From positions 3,286,001-3,350,000 of the forward strand of contig JAVLRN010000003.1 of assembly GCA_032821775.1 (NCBI GenBank): a stretch of 64,000 nucleotides of DNA. The letters run 5' to 3'. Under the pieces are notes generated by a model. The model was not told the origin of the DNA. It made no database searches and worked only from the letters and a program-made list of their open reading frames with translations. Shown piece by piece: positions 32,125-43,122 of this stretch (within the stretch, counting starts at the first letter, position 1; the number at the start of each line of letters is the position of its first letter). Position numbers and translations under genes: made by a program. This DNA is from Sanguinoderma infundibulare (lineage: Eukaryota > Basidiomycota > Agaricomycetes > Polyporales > Polyporaceae).

Positions 32125-35100
32125 ATGGTTCTCTTGCAGTGGTGCACCCTCGAACCTTCCGGTGGTCTGGCTGCCATTCGGTTTTCGTCTCCCGTGCGCG
32201 TTGAAAGTATCCGGATATTTCCTACGGGCACGAAGCCGTTCTCGCAATGCCCGGACGTAGTCAGGTAAGCATTTTGACTTAACCTCGCCGACCCTTCGCC
32301 GAGGCACACTGCGCACAGCCGAACGGAGCCTCAAGCCTTCCTCCTCGACGTGTTCTTCAACGCACATCCGGTCACTAGCACAAGCGCCAAGGAGAAACCG
32401 AAGCCGTCCAACGCCCTCGTGCCGACATCTATCGCGTACGCTAGTAGTCAGAAGGATTTCGCGGTCAACATGGGCCCGGAGGTGAGTTACATGCTGACTG
32501 TATGCGCACCTTCACAGTCGCTGACGCGTCAGCACAGTATGCAACGCGTCTAATGATTATCAAGGGGACCTTCGAGTCGGTGTCTATGGCTATTTATGGT
32601 GACGTTGTGTCAGATCCACCAACCACACCGGAAACATACGAGCCACGGCCTCTTCCCTCCGCCACCGCAGCGCCCCTACCGTCAGCACTCGACCCCGCCA
32701 ATGCACGAGATCCCACTCAGTTAGCGCGTCAACTGCTGAAGCTTATTCCGGACGCGCCGCAGCTGGAGCTCGCTATCCGGCTTGTCTTCTGTCTCAAGCC
32801 GCCAAATGATGATTGGGACTTGCCAGACTTCCCCCATTTGTACGCCGACCTCGAAGAGGACGCTGCTGAGTTCAACCTCGAGAGAGCGTTCAGGTTGACT
32901 GTGCGTCCTGTGGCTGATAATGTCTCGCCCGAGACGTTATCCAAGTTTGCAGGGAGGATCGCTCGGTGTGTGCATCCCAAGGTACGCTCCATCGTCCATG
33001 ATTTAGTCCGAGACCTAAATACGATGCGAGTAGGAAAAGGACACTAGCCAAACATATCTCATCGCTGGTTTACTATGTCATGCTGCATGTCAGACTCCTG
33101 CAATGGCCAGAAGCCTGCTTGTGAGTCCCCTTTCCTACGACAATTTGCGGACGCGCTAAGCCATTCACCAGGACGCTGTAGATTTGCAGAAGGTGTTCGA
33201 TGCTTCCACGCTTGAAGATGAAACAACTCTTCTCAGGCTACTATACGCCTCTTCAAATGTGGATGTTGCGCAGCAGCTGAACGCCGACTGGTTTCACGAT
33301 ATCCTTTGTTCAATATCAGCGAACCCCAACAACGAGGACGGCGTGCGCACGGCAGCAGGACAGCTAATGAACAGGATACGAGGCTGGTCAATTCTGGGCG
33401 ACTCGTTATCAAATACTCAGGGAGACTTCGTAGGCGCTGCGGGTTTGCTCAGGGACATTGGATCCGAGGAACAGTCGTTTGGCATCTGGCTCGAGTCGAT
33501 GATTACTCACGACGAAGTCGTTGCTAGCCTGGCCGAGAACCCCGTGCTGCCAGTCTCACTCCCTCATCTTCTATCACACCGAAGCTCATCCGCCGCACCA
33601 TCTCAGGATGAGTTTGTGGCGTTCGTCAGAGCATACCTTGGGGTTGCTTGCGTTTTGGCAGTCTACTCGTGGTCGGATAGCCTGCCGGATGAGCGTTGCA
33701 GGGCGCGGACGCTCGGTATCTTGCGACTTTGGCAAGGCATGGATGGATATCGCGAGGTACGCAAGGCGGTGTTGTCACGAACACTTCGCAAATGCTAAAT
33801 GGGCTTTTTTAGATCGTGAACCACCTGCTTTTGCTGAAACAGATGACTTTCCGCCTCGAATGCATGATGGACGGTGACACCGATGACCCCCCTACCCAGG
33901 CAGCAATTGACTCGGAACAAATCTTTGTCAGCCTCGCGAAAACTCCCCGGGCTTTCCTACGGCCGAATTTTGTCAAGACGGTCTTCAACATTGGCACTTC
34001 CAACTTGTTTATCACCGATGATGAGCGTGCTTCCATGCGCCAGGCAGCTTTCATCGTCGATGATGGTTTCACTGGGGCGGTTGACGAGGTCCTACGAACG
34101 TTGGAGCGCCCTCCGACCTTCTACAGTCTGCGGACGCTCCGGGTGTCTCTAGCGTACCTGCAACGAGAGCTGGATGAGGACGAGGCATCCAAGTTTCTCG
34201 ACGACTTCTGGGATGAGGCCAACTGCAGTTTTGCCACCGCTTTGTGCGACTTGCTCGTGCCTGTGGTTGACGAGATTCGCAGTCATTTTTCCCTCCTCCG
34301 GGTTCCCCAGAAAAGGTGTCAAGACGTCATGGCGGAACTCTTCTCTGTTGCGGACGACGTTCTCCAGCTCCTCCTACGTCCCCTGCCGTCCTACCCCCTC
34401 CCATCCCGTGCTCTACGAACGTTGGTGGCGAACGTGGCCGATCTCTTCTCATGTGCAGATGCAGCAGACATGTTGTATTCCCCCTCTAGTCAACCTTCGG
34501 CGGCTGCTCAAGATGCAAGGCAATCTTGTATTAACCTGGCTGAGATACTCGTCCTGCAGGACGCCGTTGTGCCTGGCGGCAAGCCCGGAGCACAGGTTGT
34601 CCTTCGGACTCTCCTTGAACATGGCCTCAACAGTGACGGCCTCGACCCTTCCCACCACCTCCTACAGGTCTTCTGCCTCCTTGACTACGTCGTACCGTCA
34701 CAGGAGAGCCCAGAGGGACAGCGCATGCTCTGGACCCAGCGCGTAATCCCCACCATGCTCCCCGAACTGTCGGCGTTTTGTCACGCACTGGACACGGAGA
34801 ACAAGGTACATTTCGTACGGCGCCTTGTCGGACTCGACCAAGGCGCTGTTGGTATCGGCGAATGGTTGCTGGTGGAGGAGATCAAGGAACTGTCGCGGGC
34901 AGTCCAGACGCTTCTGGATGACACGCTTTCCAACCCCCAGCAGTTGATAGCGCAAGCACAAATCACGCTATTCTTCCAGTTCTTCTCGGATCTGTTGCTA
35001 GCATCCTCCCCCTGGGTCCTCGATAGCCTCGCTGCATCGGAGGAGGCACCTCATGTCCTTGCGGAATCATTCCTCACGTTGCTCGACCTCAACCTGAGCC

Positions 35101-36145
35101 CACCCCACTTTGGAGAGGTCATGGATAGCATTGCGTCGGGCTACGAGGTTTTCGACAATGAGATGCGCCTTGCGTCTGTCGTCGCTCTCTGGAGGTCGTT
35201 GCAGACCCCCGAGCTCACTGTCAGTCGACTGGAGCAACGACTGGAGCGCTCCGTCAAAATCCTTGAAACCATCACGCCTTCCTACCTCGACCCTTCCAAA
35301 ATCACCGCTGAGATTGGACGGCTCGTCCTGGATCTCGCAGAACACCCAGTACCCGTAGAAGGCGATGCGGCTCACTCCCTCGTCTCGCTGTTGGAGTGGA
35401 CGACAAAGACGGCTTCTACCATCTCCCGAATGGGTGATCTGCAGTCGCTCTCCTTCGACGAGTTCACCAAGTTCCACGACCGCCTGAAGGCCACTCTGTC
35501 CACGGAATGGCTCGAACGTCTGGAAGCAGCTTCCAACGTCCTAGTTTTCGGAAGCGGTGACGGCGTCCCCCCGCCAGCCCTAAGTCTATCGGAAACCGTC
35601 GAGCTCTCCATACGCGACCTCGAAGACATCCTCCGCCAGCACACCCCCACTCCGTCTACTCCCCCACGCCGTGCGCTGAATCAAGACGTGTTCGGCCTCG
35701 TCACCGTTTCCCCTCCCACCCTCTTACGTTCCCCGGCCGCGACAGGGCTGACGAAGACGTACCTGAAAAACGACTTTAGGCAGCTGCGCCAGTCCTCCGC
35801 GCGCGCGAACACAAGCAGGCTCCCGAGCATGCATGTGGACGTAGGTGTAGCGATGGTCGCCTGACCGCAGCTCTTCTTCGCCCAACCCACCAGCTGCTAA
35901 TCAGACGTTTGTATCTTTTATACCCCCCCATATAGGAATTCGAGAACGCCTCGCCTACGTTAGACCCGCTCGTTAATATGCCTGTCGCGCCTGCCGTTGC
36001 CGTTGGAGGAGCGGGAGTGGGAGTAAACATGGCAGCTGCAGCAGCAGCGGCAGCGACAGCAGCCGGCGCGGCTGGTGGAATGCATTTGAGTCAATTCCCC
36101 GAGACGACGTTTACCCCGCTCGGGCCGCCGTTCAACCCGATGTGA
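32125..36145 (+). CDS. Virilizer-like subunit of the m6A mRNA methyltransferase complex
   Basis: Virilizer (VIRMA) is the large scaffold of the METTL3-WTAP type m6A writer. The ATG at 32125 gives MVLLQWCTLEPSGGLAAIRF and VRVESIRIFPTGTKPF. After an intron come AFLLDVFFNAHP and, after another, YATRLMIIKGTFESVSMAIY then GDV. This matches the Virilizer N-terminal domain (human: VQFPRPVYITEVRIIPLGA ... LVLRGWYNTITLAVYG). A long helical-repeat body follows over several exons, the largest running from about 33816 to 35840. At 35808-35840 the frame reads NTSRLPSMHVD, and after a 95-nt intron EFENASPT. Animal and plant proteins have NTSRPPSMHVDDF at the same C-terminal place. The tail has an Ala run (near 36030) and ends PLGPPFNPM. 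Length is roughly 1,200 residues, shorter than animal orthologues (about 1,800). Nuclear role inferred from the family. Confidence 0.85.
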
Positions 36146-36463
36146 GAAGCCCCCCTGGCGCCAGCCGCCAGCCTCCGCCCGAAATGATGGCGCCGAATGG
36201 TTAATGTTTGGATCAAGATTCGAGCTCAAGCGAGAGGTCAAGCGAGTGAAGCGACAAACTGATGGTCTACAATTGCGAATTACCACGCGCGACGGGCGGA
36301 AGGCTACATACAGTACACGCACTACGACTAGTGAGGTGTCCATTACGATGAAGATGCCAGGGGGGGAGGAGACGACTACGACTACGAAACGGACGGACGT
36401 GCGCTCCAGGTTTCAACATGCGGAGAGAACATGAAACGGAGAACAAGACGGAGATCGTGACGG
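36146..36463. other. Convergent 3' flanks of Virilizer and MDM34 genes
   Basis: About 320 bases between two stop codons on opposite strands. A rightward ATG frame of 76 codons (36204-36434) lies here, but it is Thr/Arg-rich and unlike any family. I regard it as UTR sequence. Confidence 0.45.
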
Positions 36464-38754
36464 TCATGAAGGATGCGAGACTCCAACTCGTCGGCGGACG
36501 TGCGACGGATGGAGGCTCGGGAACCGCGGGATCAGGTCGTCGCGCGAGCGGAAGTAGACGTCCATCTCGGACGCGTCGAACTCGGACGGCGGCGCGGGAG
36601 AGCCGGGCGAGGAGGGGATGTCGAGGTCGCTCCGCTCGTCGAACGCGTCCGAGGCGGGCGAGAGCTGCGTCTCCGGGGGCTTCGCGGGCTTGTTGCCGAG
36701 CCGGTGCAGTCGCTTGCGCCGCGCCCTGACAGGCTGGCGCTCCGCGCCCGAGGACGGCCCAGAGGTGGACGCGTCGCGGGGCGGGACGGAGCGGACGGTG
36801 AAGTGCTCGAGCGTGCGCGTGTAGGGCGAGAGGGTGTGGTTCGAGTGGGAGAGGGTGGAGAGCTTGGAGACGCTGCCGTTGAGCGTGGGGCGGAGGACGA
36901 TCTTGGGATCGGGGTGGTGTTCGGACATGTGGTACTCGTGCGAGCTCGCGGAGAACGTCTCGAGGTTGGAGGACGTTGCGGAGAGCCGGCGCGGGCGGCC
37001 GATGCGCACGCTGACGCTGTGCTCCTCGTCCGCGGGCGGAGGGGTCGGGACGGAGTGGGTCATGTCGCTCGAGCGCGAGGGCTGGGTCTGGAGGCTGGAA
37101 GGGCTGCCGGGGCGGACGAAGGGAGAGTGGAGGAGGGAGGGGACGGGCGGGATCGACTGCGCTCGTCTGAGAGGCTCTGTCGAGGATTCCGCTGCATAGT
37201 ATGGTTGAGAGTAGGGATGATGTACATCGGGAACGGACTCGTATAGAGGCGTCATGCCCGCAAAGTAGGGGTTATGTGCAGATGTCGGTCGTGAAGGTGT
37301 GGCGGGCAAGGAGCCGGCTCGGGAAGGCGGCCGTCGACGGGCAGTTGACGGTACGTCGTCCACATCTCCGTCTGGCGACCCGACGTTTATCTGCGACTGG
37401 GAGTGGTACACCCGCGGACGGGTGATGGTGCCGCCACCGACGGCAGGGACGGTTTCGTATTCCGGAACGTCGCCAGCCTCAGAGACGGAGGGGCCAATGT
37501 TGCCGCCATCCGAAAGGAAGTCTTCCCAGGTGCCGGGGTCGAAGGAGGCGGCGTCGTCTACCGAGCCATCGACTTCGCTATCCTCTTCTGCAAGGTCTGC
37601 GAGGCCCTTGCTGCGACCAAACAGGCTCCTGAGGCCGCCGAATGTGCTTTTCATCGGAATGCCTTCCGGCCGCAGACCGTACGTTGGATCATAATTCTCG
37701 ATATCTGGGAATGAGGTTGGACCGTCGTGAGCCGGGGAAGTAGTTGCGCTTGGGGATGTGGCGCGGGAGATGGGAGATGAAATGAAGGAAGGCGGGGGCC
37801 GTCTGCCAATACCGGACACGGAACGCGCGGAGGGCGAGCGAGGGCGGGGAAAGACCGCGATAGAGGACGGTCGGCGGGGGAGGCTTGAAGGGCTAGGCGT
37901 AACACCCCATGATGGCATGCGCGGAATGCGATAGGAACCAGGGTCCAACGACGACGCCGCATCCAGACTTCGTGAGCGGGACATGGCGGCGGGCCCAGTC
38001 ACGACTGGATTCTTCGCGAGATAGGGCGCCTCGACCTTGGCCTTGACCCACTGCTGGCTGAGGCGGTGGATGATGCCGGGCAGGTCCTCGCGGAACATCT
38101 GGCGGAGCTGGCCCTCGATCTCGCGCTGGATGAACTCTTGGATGACGGCGATGGAGTCGAAGGTGCTGTTGATGTCGACGTTCTGGAGCGGGTCTGTCTT
38201 GAAGACGAGGGTGATGCCCTTTTGGCGGGAGACGACGAGGACGACGTAGGAGTTGAGCCGGAATTGGGACAGGCGGAGGAGCATGGGGACGACGAGGGGG
38301 TGCTTGGCGGCGAGCATGCCGCGCGACCCGCCCATGAGGTGGATGTCGGGTTGTTTATGGTTCAAGGGATTGGCCTGGAAGTATGGCGGGTCGGGATGGC
38401 GATTGAATAATATTAGTTGGCGAGGTGCGCACCTGAACTTTGGTCCTCAAGACGATGTGAGCATCCCCGGCGTATGTGAGGCGAAAAATGCCGCGAAACT
38501 GGTCCATCGTCAACTCGCCGATATCACGAATCTCCAGCTCAGGAGGCTAGAACGCGAGAAAATTTGTGAGCACCAGCATATACGTTCGTACGTAGGCGTG
38601 TACGCACTTGGGTGCCCATCTCCAACTCGACGACCTCTATCCTATCTGCTATGACCGGCGGCTTGTTGCCCTTGTTGAGGGCGGACTCGAGCATCTGGAT
38701 CGCATTTGTATGGAACTGATCTGAGAAGCGGGGCCATTTAAAGGTGAATGACAT
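36464..38754 (-). CDS. MDM34: ERMES complex subunit Mdm34
   Basis: Mitochondrial outer-membrane lipid-transfer protein with an SMP domain; part of the ER-mitochondria tether with Mmm1, Mdm10 and Mdm12. The ATG at 38754 gives MSFTFKWPRFSDQFHTNAIQ, then LNKGNKPPVIADRIEVVELE, MGTQ|PPELEIRDIGELTMDQFR, GIFRLTYAGDAHIVLRTKVQ|ANPLNHKQPDIH (bars mark introns). These line up with yeast and Aspergillus Mdm34 (ALNKSPKPPII, VNELNLGS, PPDLEILEIGDL, FRGIFK, YSGDAFLTLKT.VQANPL). The SMP domain continues to FREDLPGIIHRLSQQWVK. The C-terminal 450 residues are Ser/Pro-rich and low in conservation, with a basic ARRKRLHRLGNKPAKPPE stretch near the end that resembles the fungal Mdm34 KRRRI/LGxKP tail. About 710 residues in three exons. 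Confidence 0.9.
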
Positions 38755-39737
38755 GGGAGCAAAGGGAGTCCGGGAATTGGCATAAGTGCAGGAGGAGATT
38801 CAGGTCGTGAAGAGGACTGTCCCAGCAACCGGCAGAAAGCGCTCGCGTGCGGTGGCGAGAGGTCTAGTTCTAGTCTAGTGGGATGCAGACGTCGTTGGCA
38901 GATAGGCAGAGGGGTTCAGAGGAGGAGATAAGTGCGAGGAGAGAGGTGTCGGGGGAGAGCGGATGACATGCTGGAGCAGGAGGCGACGATCCCGTCCAGG
39001 CTTGCGAAACTCGGCGGCACGAGAACGAGTTTCTCCGGCCCGCTGCTTTCGACCAACGTCAATCCTCGCAGTCGGACGTCGCTCCCAGTGCTCAACGATA
39101 CACCCATGGCGACGTCCACCGTGATCCTGGCGCAATGTGCAATGTGGTCTGTAGCAGGCACCAATTCCGATCACAAGCACCGTACGAAATGCATGCGTTC
39201 GCAATCCAGACATACGCCCAGCGTCTAGCGAGATCCCAGATTTGGACATGGCGGTCTGTGTATGATGGCCTAACTGGCAACTGCACGATGTTCACCAGGA
39301 ACCACCACCGCCGACGCTCATTTGTATATTACTGTCGCTCCCTGGACACGCTAGACATGCATGATCATGAGCTTCTTCCGATCCAACCAGCTCAGTGCTC
39401 GACCATCACACTCGTCTGGCCAGGCCCACTTGTGTCGGCTTTCCTGGGGCCAACATGAGGTTAACCTGAATGACATCTCTCTGTGTCTCTGACTAGGTGC
39501 GATCACCCACTATCTGAAATCGTGTATAGATACATGATCTTTGCGTTTGATCCTGCAGTGTACAGGATTGCTCGTGGGAGCGTGAGGCTGTGATATTCGT
39601 CATGGCTGGCAGTGGGCACTCCGCTGCTATTGTGCATGATCGTTCAACTTGTCGTCGTCCCCCTCCTTGCGGTCCTCCTCCTCTTACCGTGACATATCAG
39701 TCCTGTAATCTTTTTCTCCTTTTTCCTGCTACCCGAC
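38755..39737. other. Intergenic region, MDM34 promoter side
   Basis: Nearly 1 kb. The MDM34 promoter lies next to 38754. A leftward frame at 38916-39164 (VRLRGLTLVESSGPEKLVLV and on) has coding-like composition, but I cannot link it to a start, introns or a family. It could be a gene remnant. The pyrimidine-rich stretch 39650-39730 precedes the broken F-box gene. Confidence 0.4.
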
Positions 39738-40943
39738 ATGCCTAACGTCACATCTATTCTAACCGAACTCTGGCACGACATTACAACAACAGCGTGCGCG
39801 GACGGCGGGTTCACGGGCACATCGCTCGCTCTCACGAACAAATTCTTCCACTCACAATCCCTCTCCACCTGTTTTCATTCCCTCGCCTTCACGTCCCTCG
39901 CACAGGTGGAAGCCTTCCTAACAACGGAGGGAATGTAGGCCGGTAATGGAGCATTTATTCCTCTCGTTCGTCGAAGAGACAGAGCCGGCCAAACCATCTC
40001 CCGAATTCTGGGACACTTTCTACTCTAAACTGTCGTGGGAGCAGCAACAGAAGCACAGCCAGGATATCGGTGCCCAGAAGGCGAATTGGAACGAACGGTT
40101 CATTCCACTAATACGAGGCTCTTCGCCCTCGCCGGACCATACCTCCGCACGCTCTGCATGGTCGAAGACCCGTGGCTGGGCTTCCTATCGACGTCCTACC
40201 GAATTTGGAGGAATTAACCCTGGTTGGTGCATGCGTGTCCTTCGTGCCCGAGAAGCTCTCGTGGTGTCCTTGCTCGATCCGGACGTTCAGACGACCTCTT
40301 TCAAACTCCCTTCCTTGTAACGCCTACATCACGTCGATAACGGGCCCCACTGTCGCAGCGTGTGCCAAAGGGACGAGCTGGAGATCATCGAGTACACCGC
40401 GTCTGGACAATGGGACGCCCTGCTCGACGTTGCGGCGCGGTGGGCGAGGATGGTCATGCGTCGAGTGGGAAGCACCAGCGAAGAGGAGGGTGAAGAAGAG
40501 TTTATTGACGATGGTGAGAATGACACGAGGTAGGGATTCCACCTAGACTCTGTGCCACTAGTCACTCACTCCTTCTAGCACCACGCTCTCGGAGCCTGCA
40601 CCGACCAACCCAGAGGTGACAGTTGATCCTAGGGCAGAACCTCAGACCCCTTCATGGTTGCGCAGACGGATCGTGATAGAGACCCAGCGGACGTCGCCTC
40701 CGGAGCATCCAGAGTAAGTTCGGTTTGTGCCCTCTGACCCACGCTGTCTTACACGCATACACCTGTGTTCAGGCGGAACAGCAGCCCTCGGCAGAAAGAA
40801 GAAGCTGACGCCGAGGCCAGCGAGCCCCATACACCTCCACAGCCCGGACCGTCCACTCAGACGTGCGCCCAAACTCCAACGAAAGACAAGAGGAAAATGC
40901 TTGAGGATATGACGGCAGCTCGATCCAAGAAACGTCGACTTTG
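39738..40943 (+). pseudogene. Broken F-box-like gene, copy 4 (several frameshifts and a nonsense codon)
   Basis: It starts with a good ATG and family N-terminus: MPNVTSILTELWHDITTTAC, ADGGFTGTSLALTNKFFHSQ, SLSTCFHSLAFTSLAQVEAF. A stop at 39936-39938 then ends the frame. Similarity resumes in a second frame (MEHLFLSFVEETE...NERFIP), moves to a third (LFALAGPYLRTLCMVEDPWL), again (LPIDVLPNLEELTLVGACVS, FVPEKLSW), and again (LLDPDVQTTSFKLPSL). A TAA at 40318-40320 follows, exactly where copy 1 has CAG (SLQRLH). Beyond it the frame stays open through RLHHVDNGPHCRSVCQ, WDALLDVAARWARMV and an acidic run. A last segment with an intron-like gap ends KRKMLEDMTAARSKKRRL at 40943. That 3' part differs from the DWL...GCW end of other copies. 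No splice pattern repairs all shifts. Confidence 0.75.
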
Positions 40944-41306
40944 AGCTTAAGGATAACAGTCTTTGGTGTGTCACTGTGTTGGAAAACACTGTATCCATAC
41001 ATATGACGCTTCCGTGCCGAATTCACAAGAAGGCTTTGTGTTCCAAACGCACCAGCCCGTCATAAGTTATATCGTCATTCAGAACAGCCATCCAAGAAAA
41101 CTCAAGACTAGAGAACAGAGCCACATTCGAAAGATACCACACGTTCCATCTAGCGTATTCCACTCCGCGGTGCGAACACGAGTCTAACAGCTTCGCGACC
41201 AGCGCGCATGCTGCGCCACGACCACTGGGTCGGGCGAACAATGTAGACCGAGGACGTGAGCCCAGTCTTCGCGGTTAGAGCGAGGTATGGCACACCTGTG
41301 CAACGA
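40944..41306. other. Intergenic, 3' flanks of F-box copy 4 and DUF6533 gene
   Basis: About 360 bases between the end of the rightward broken gene and the stop of the leftward DUF6533 gene. Only short frames; nothing recognised. Confidence 0.4.
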
Positions 41307-43122
41307 TCAGCACGAATTGACCGCGCTCGAGGATGCCTGTCCATTGCCTGCCTCCGGGTCTGCACTGGGATTTGGATGGTCCAACCCCGATTCCAAGTTC
41401 GTAGCGTCTTCCTCAGTGATGGGGGGATCGGAGCTGACGTCGAGTGTTTCATGTTCCGGGCTAGCTTCCCCTGGGGCAGGAAGCGAAGAAGTGACGGAGC
41501 CTAGAACCCCATTGAACTTGAGGCTGCCAATCTGGACAGACGAGGGGGAGTGCTGGTGGGCGTTGCCATTGGCGGCTTCTTGAAGGTCAAAGAAGAAGCG
41601 AGAGATCAGGATAGCGGTTATTCTATACGCAGGTACGGAGGAGGGCTAATGAGTTAGGACATCATTACGGGAACGAGAAGAAGGCGGCGCTGGGGCAGAC
41701 GTACGGTTCGTTAAGGATTACGACGTTGCTCGCGTTATCAAAGTTGGCGTCATTTTCGACAAGGATCTGCATGAAACTTGAGCACGGGTAATAAAGAAGT
41801 CCACTGATGTTTGGCCTCACTGAAGACAAGGAGAATGTCAGGTGGAGGAGGTTCATGATCAGCAGGATGCTGGAACGAAGTCAGCCCAAGATAGAATGGG
41901 TTCTAGGAGGACATACATGAAGTACATGACACCTAGCAAGGAAATGTTGAATAACGTGGTTTATGCCGAGTGATCACTGTTTTGCTTACCATTCCTGAAG
42001 ACGACCCTTGACAGCGATGTGCTTTGGCCCAGCAACTTCATCTCCCTGGCATTCTTGTACGTCCCAGCCCAAGTGATGGCTACCACCAGCAGATCCGATG
42101 TGATGAGACAAACTCGAGAAGCGATAATGACTGAATAGAATAGGAAATGCGGACTTGAGTTCTGGCACACCGCATTGCAAAAACTGGTTTGATGGTACGT
42201 ACAACTAAAGCAAAGATGATCCATTATATCAGTATGTCTGCCTTTCCTTACAATATCATACCCACTGTTGCTGTACAGCATCAGAGAGCGTGAGCTCCGC
42301 AACACAGCCGAAGTCGGGGTCTACGAAGACGGCTGTATAGCCTAAATGCACCTCATTAGACGCGAGTGTGTCAGTCTCACCACCGCAATAAACCTCCCGA
42401 TCCCTGTGAGACTTACATAGTTTATGACCACAGGTGCAAGAGAGAGTATGAAGACAAAAGCGGCGATCGCCCATCTCCGACCGCTGAGCGCGTAGGCTCG
42501 CAAGCCGGAGAACGCTTGTTGAGACATGGGAAATTGTCAAAATAGATGCGGTTAAGGATATAAAGTTAGCGAATGATGCGTACCAGCCCAGGGAACATAT
42601 TGGAATATCTCCATGGTAAATTGGGTCATTTCGAATGCTTTACAGCTGTGTTCTAGGTGAGCCCAGAAGGTGCTGTTTGGAAACGTGCCAATCCCTTACC
42701 TCTGCGACCATGTGAGTTTGGCAGCCATGGATGACAGAAAGTAACAACACGCACCGCCAGAGTTGTTGAGTCAAGCCATGGCCCTCCGAACACATTATAT
42801 GCCAAGGGCACATAACGGTTAACGAAAAATAGGATGGACGAGACGGTAAATTTCCGCCGCCAGAAGAGCTCGACCTCTTTGTCGAAGGTGATCGCGAACT
42901 CGTACACCATAAGGGCTACCCAGCATCGACGATGACATCAGAACGAATGCCGCCACGCTGAGTCTCAGACAGAATCTGTGGCACACTCACCTGCAGCGAC
43001 TGTGAGGAAGTAACTTTCTATTTGACTGGAAGAGACGGGGTAAGTACGCCATGGAGTTGAAGGGAACTTACTCACGCGGAATCAAAAACAGCGATAAGCG
43101 CAGCATTATCGGAATTCGACAT
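41307..43122 (-). CDS. DUF6533-domain multi-pass membrane protein
   Basis: Basidiomycete-specific seven-helix membrane protein family of unknown role. The ATG at 43122 gives MSNSDNAALIAVFDSA, then QIESYFLTVAAALMVYEFAI and TFDKEVELFWRRKFTVSSIL, the DUF6533 signature (YD.L.TFD.E...FW.RK....S.LF..NRY). Further exons: FFVNRYVPLAYNVFGGPWLD, CKAFEMTQFTMEIFQYVPWA, FSGLRAYALSGRRWAIAAFV, FILSLAPVVINYV, SRVCLITSDLLVVAITWAGT, YKNAREMKLLGQSTSLSRVV, VMYFIILLIMNLLHLTFSLS, FMQILVENDANFDNASNVVI and LNEP. The cytosolic tail starts ITAILISRFFFDLQEAANGN, is acidic/Ser-rich and stops at 41307. About ten exons. The junction before CKAFEM (near 42670-42770) does not keep frame with the best donor and acceptor; a weaker donor three bases in would repair it. 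Possibly receptor-like, but that is only topology. Confidence 0.78.

Noticed and set aside
36473..37246. 257-codon plus-strand frame antisense to MDM34
   Set aside because: Arg/Val/Gly-rich shadow of the Ser-rich MDM34 C-terminus.
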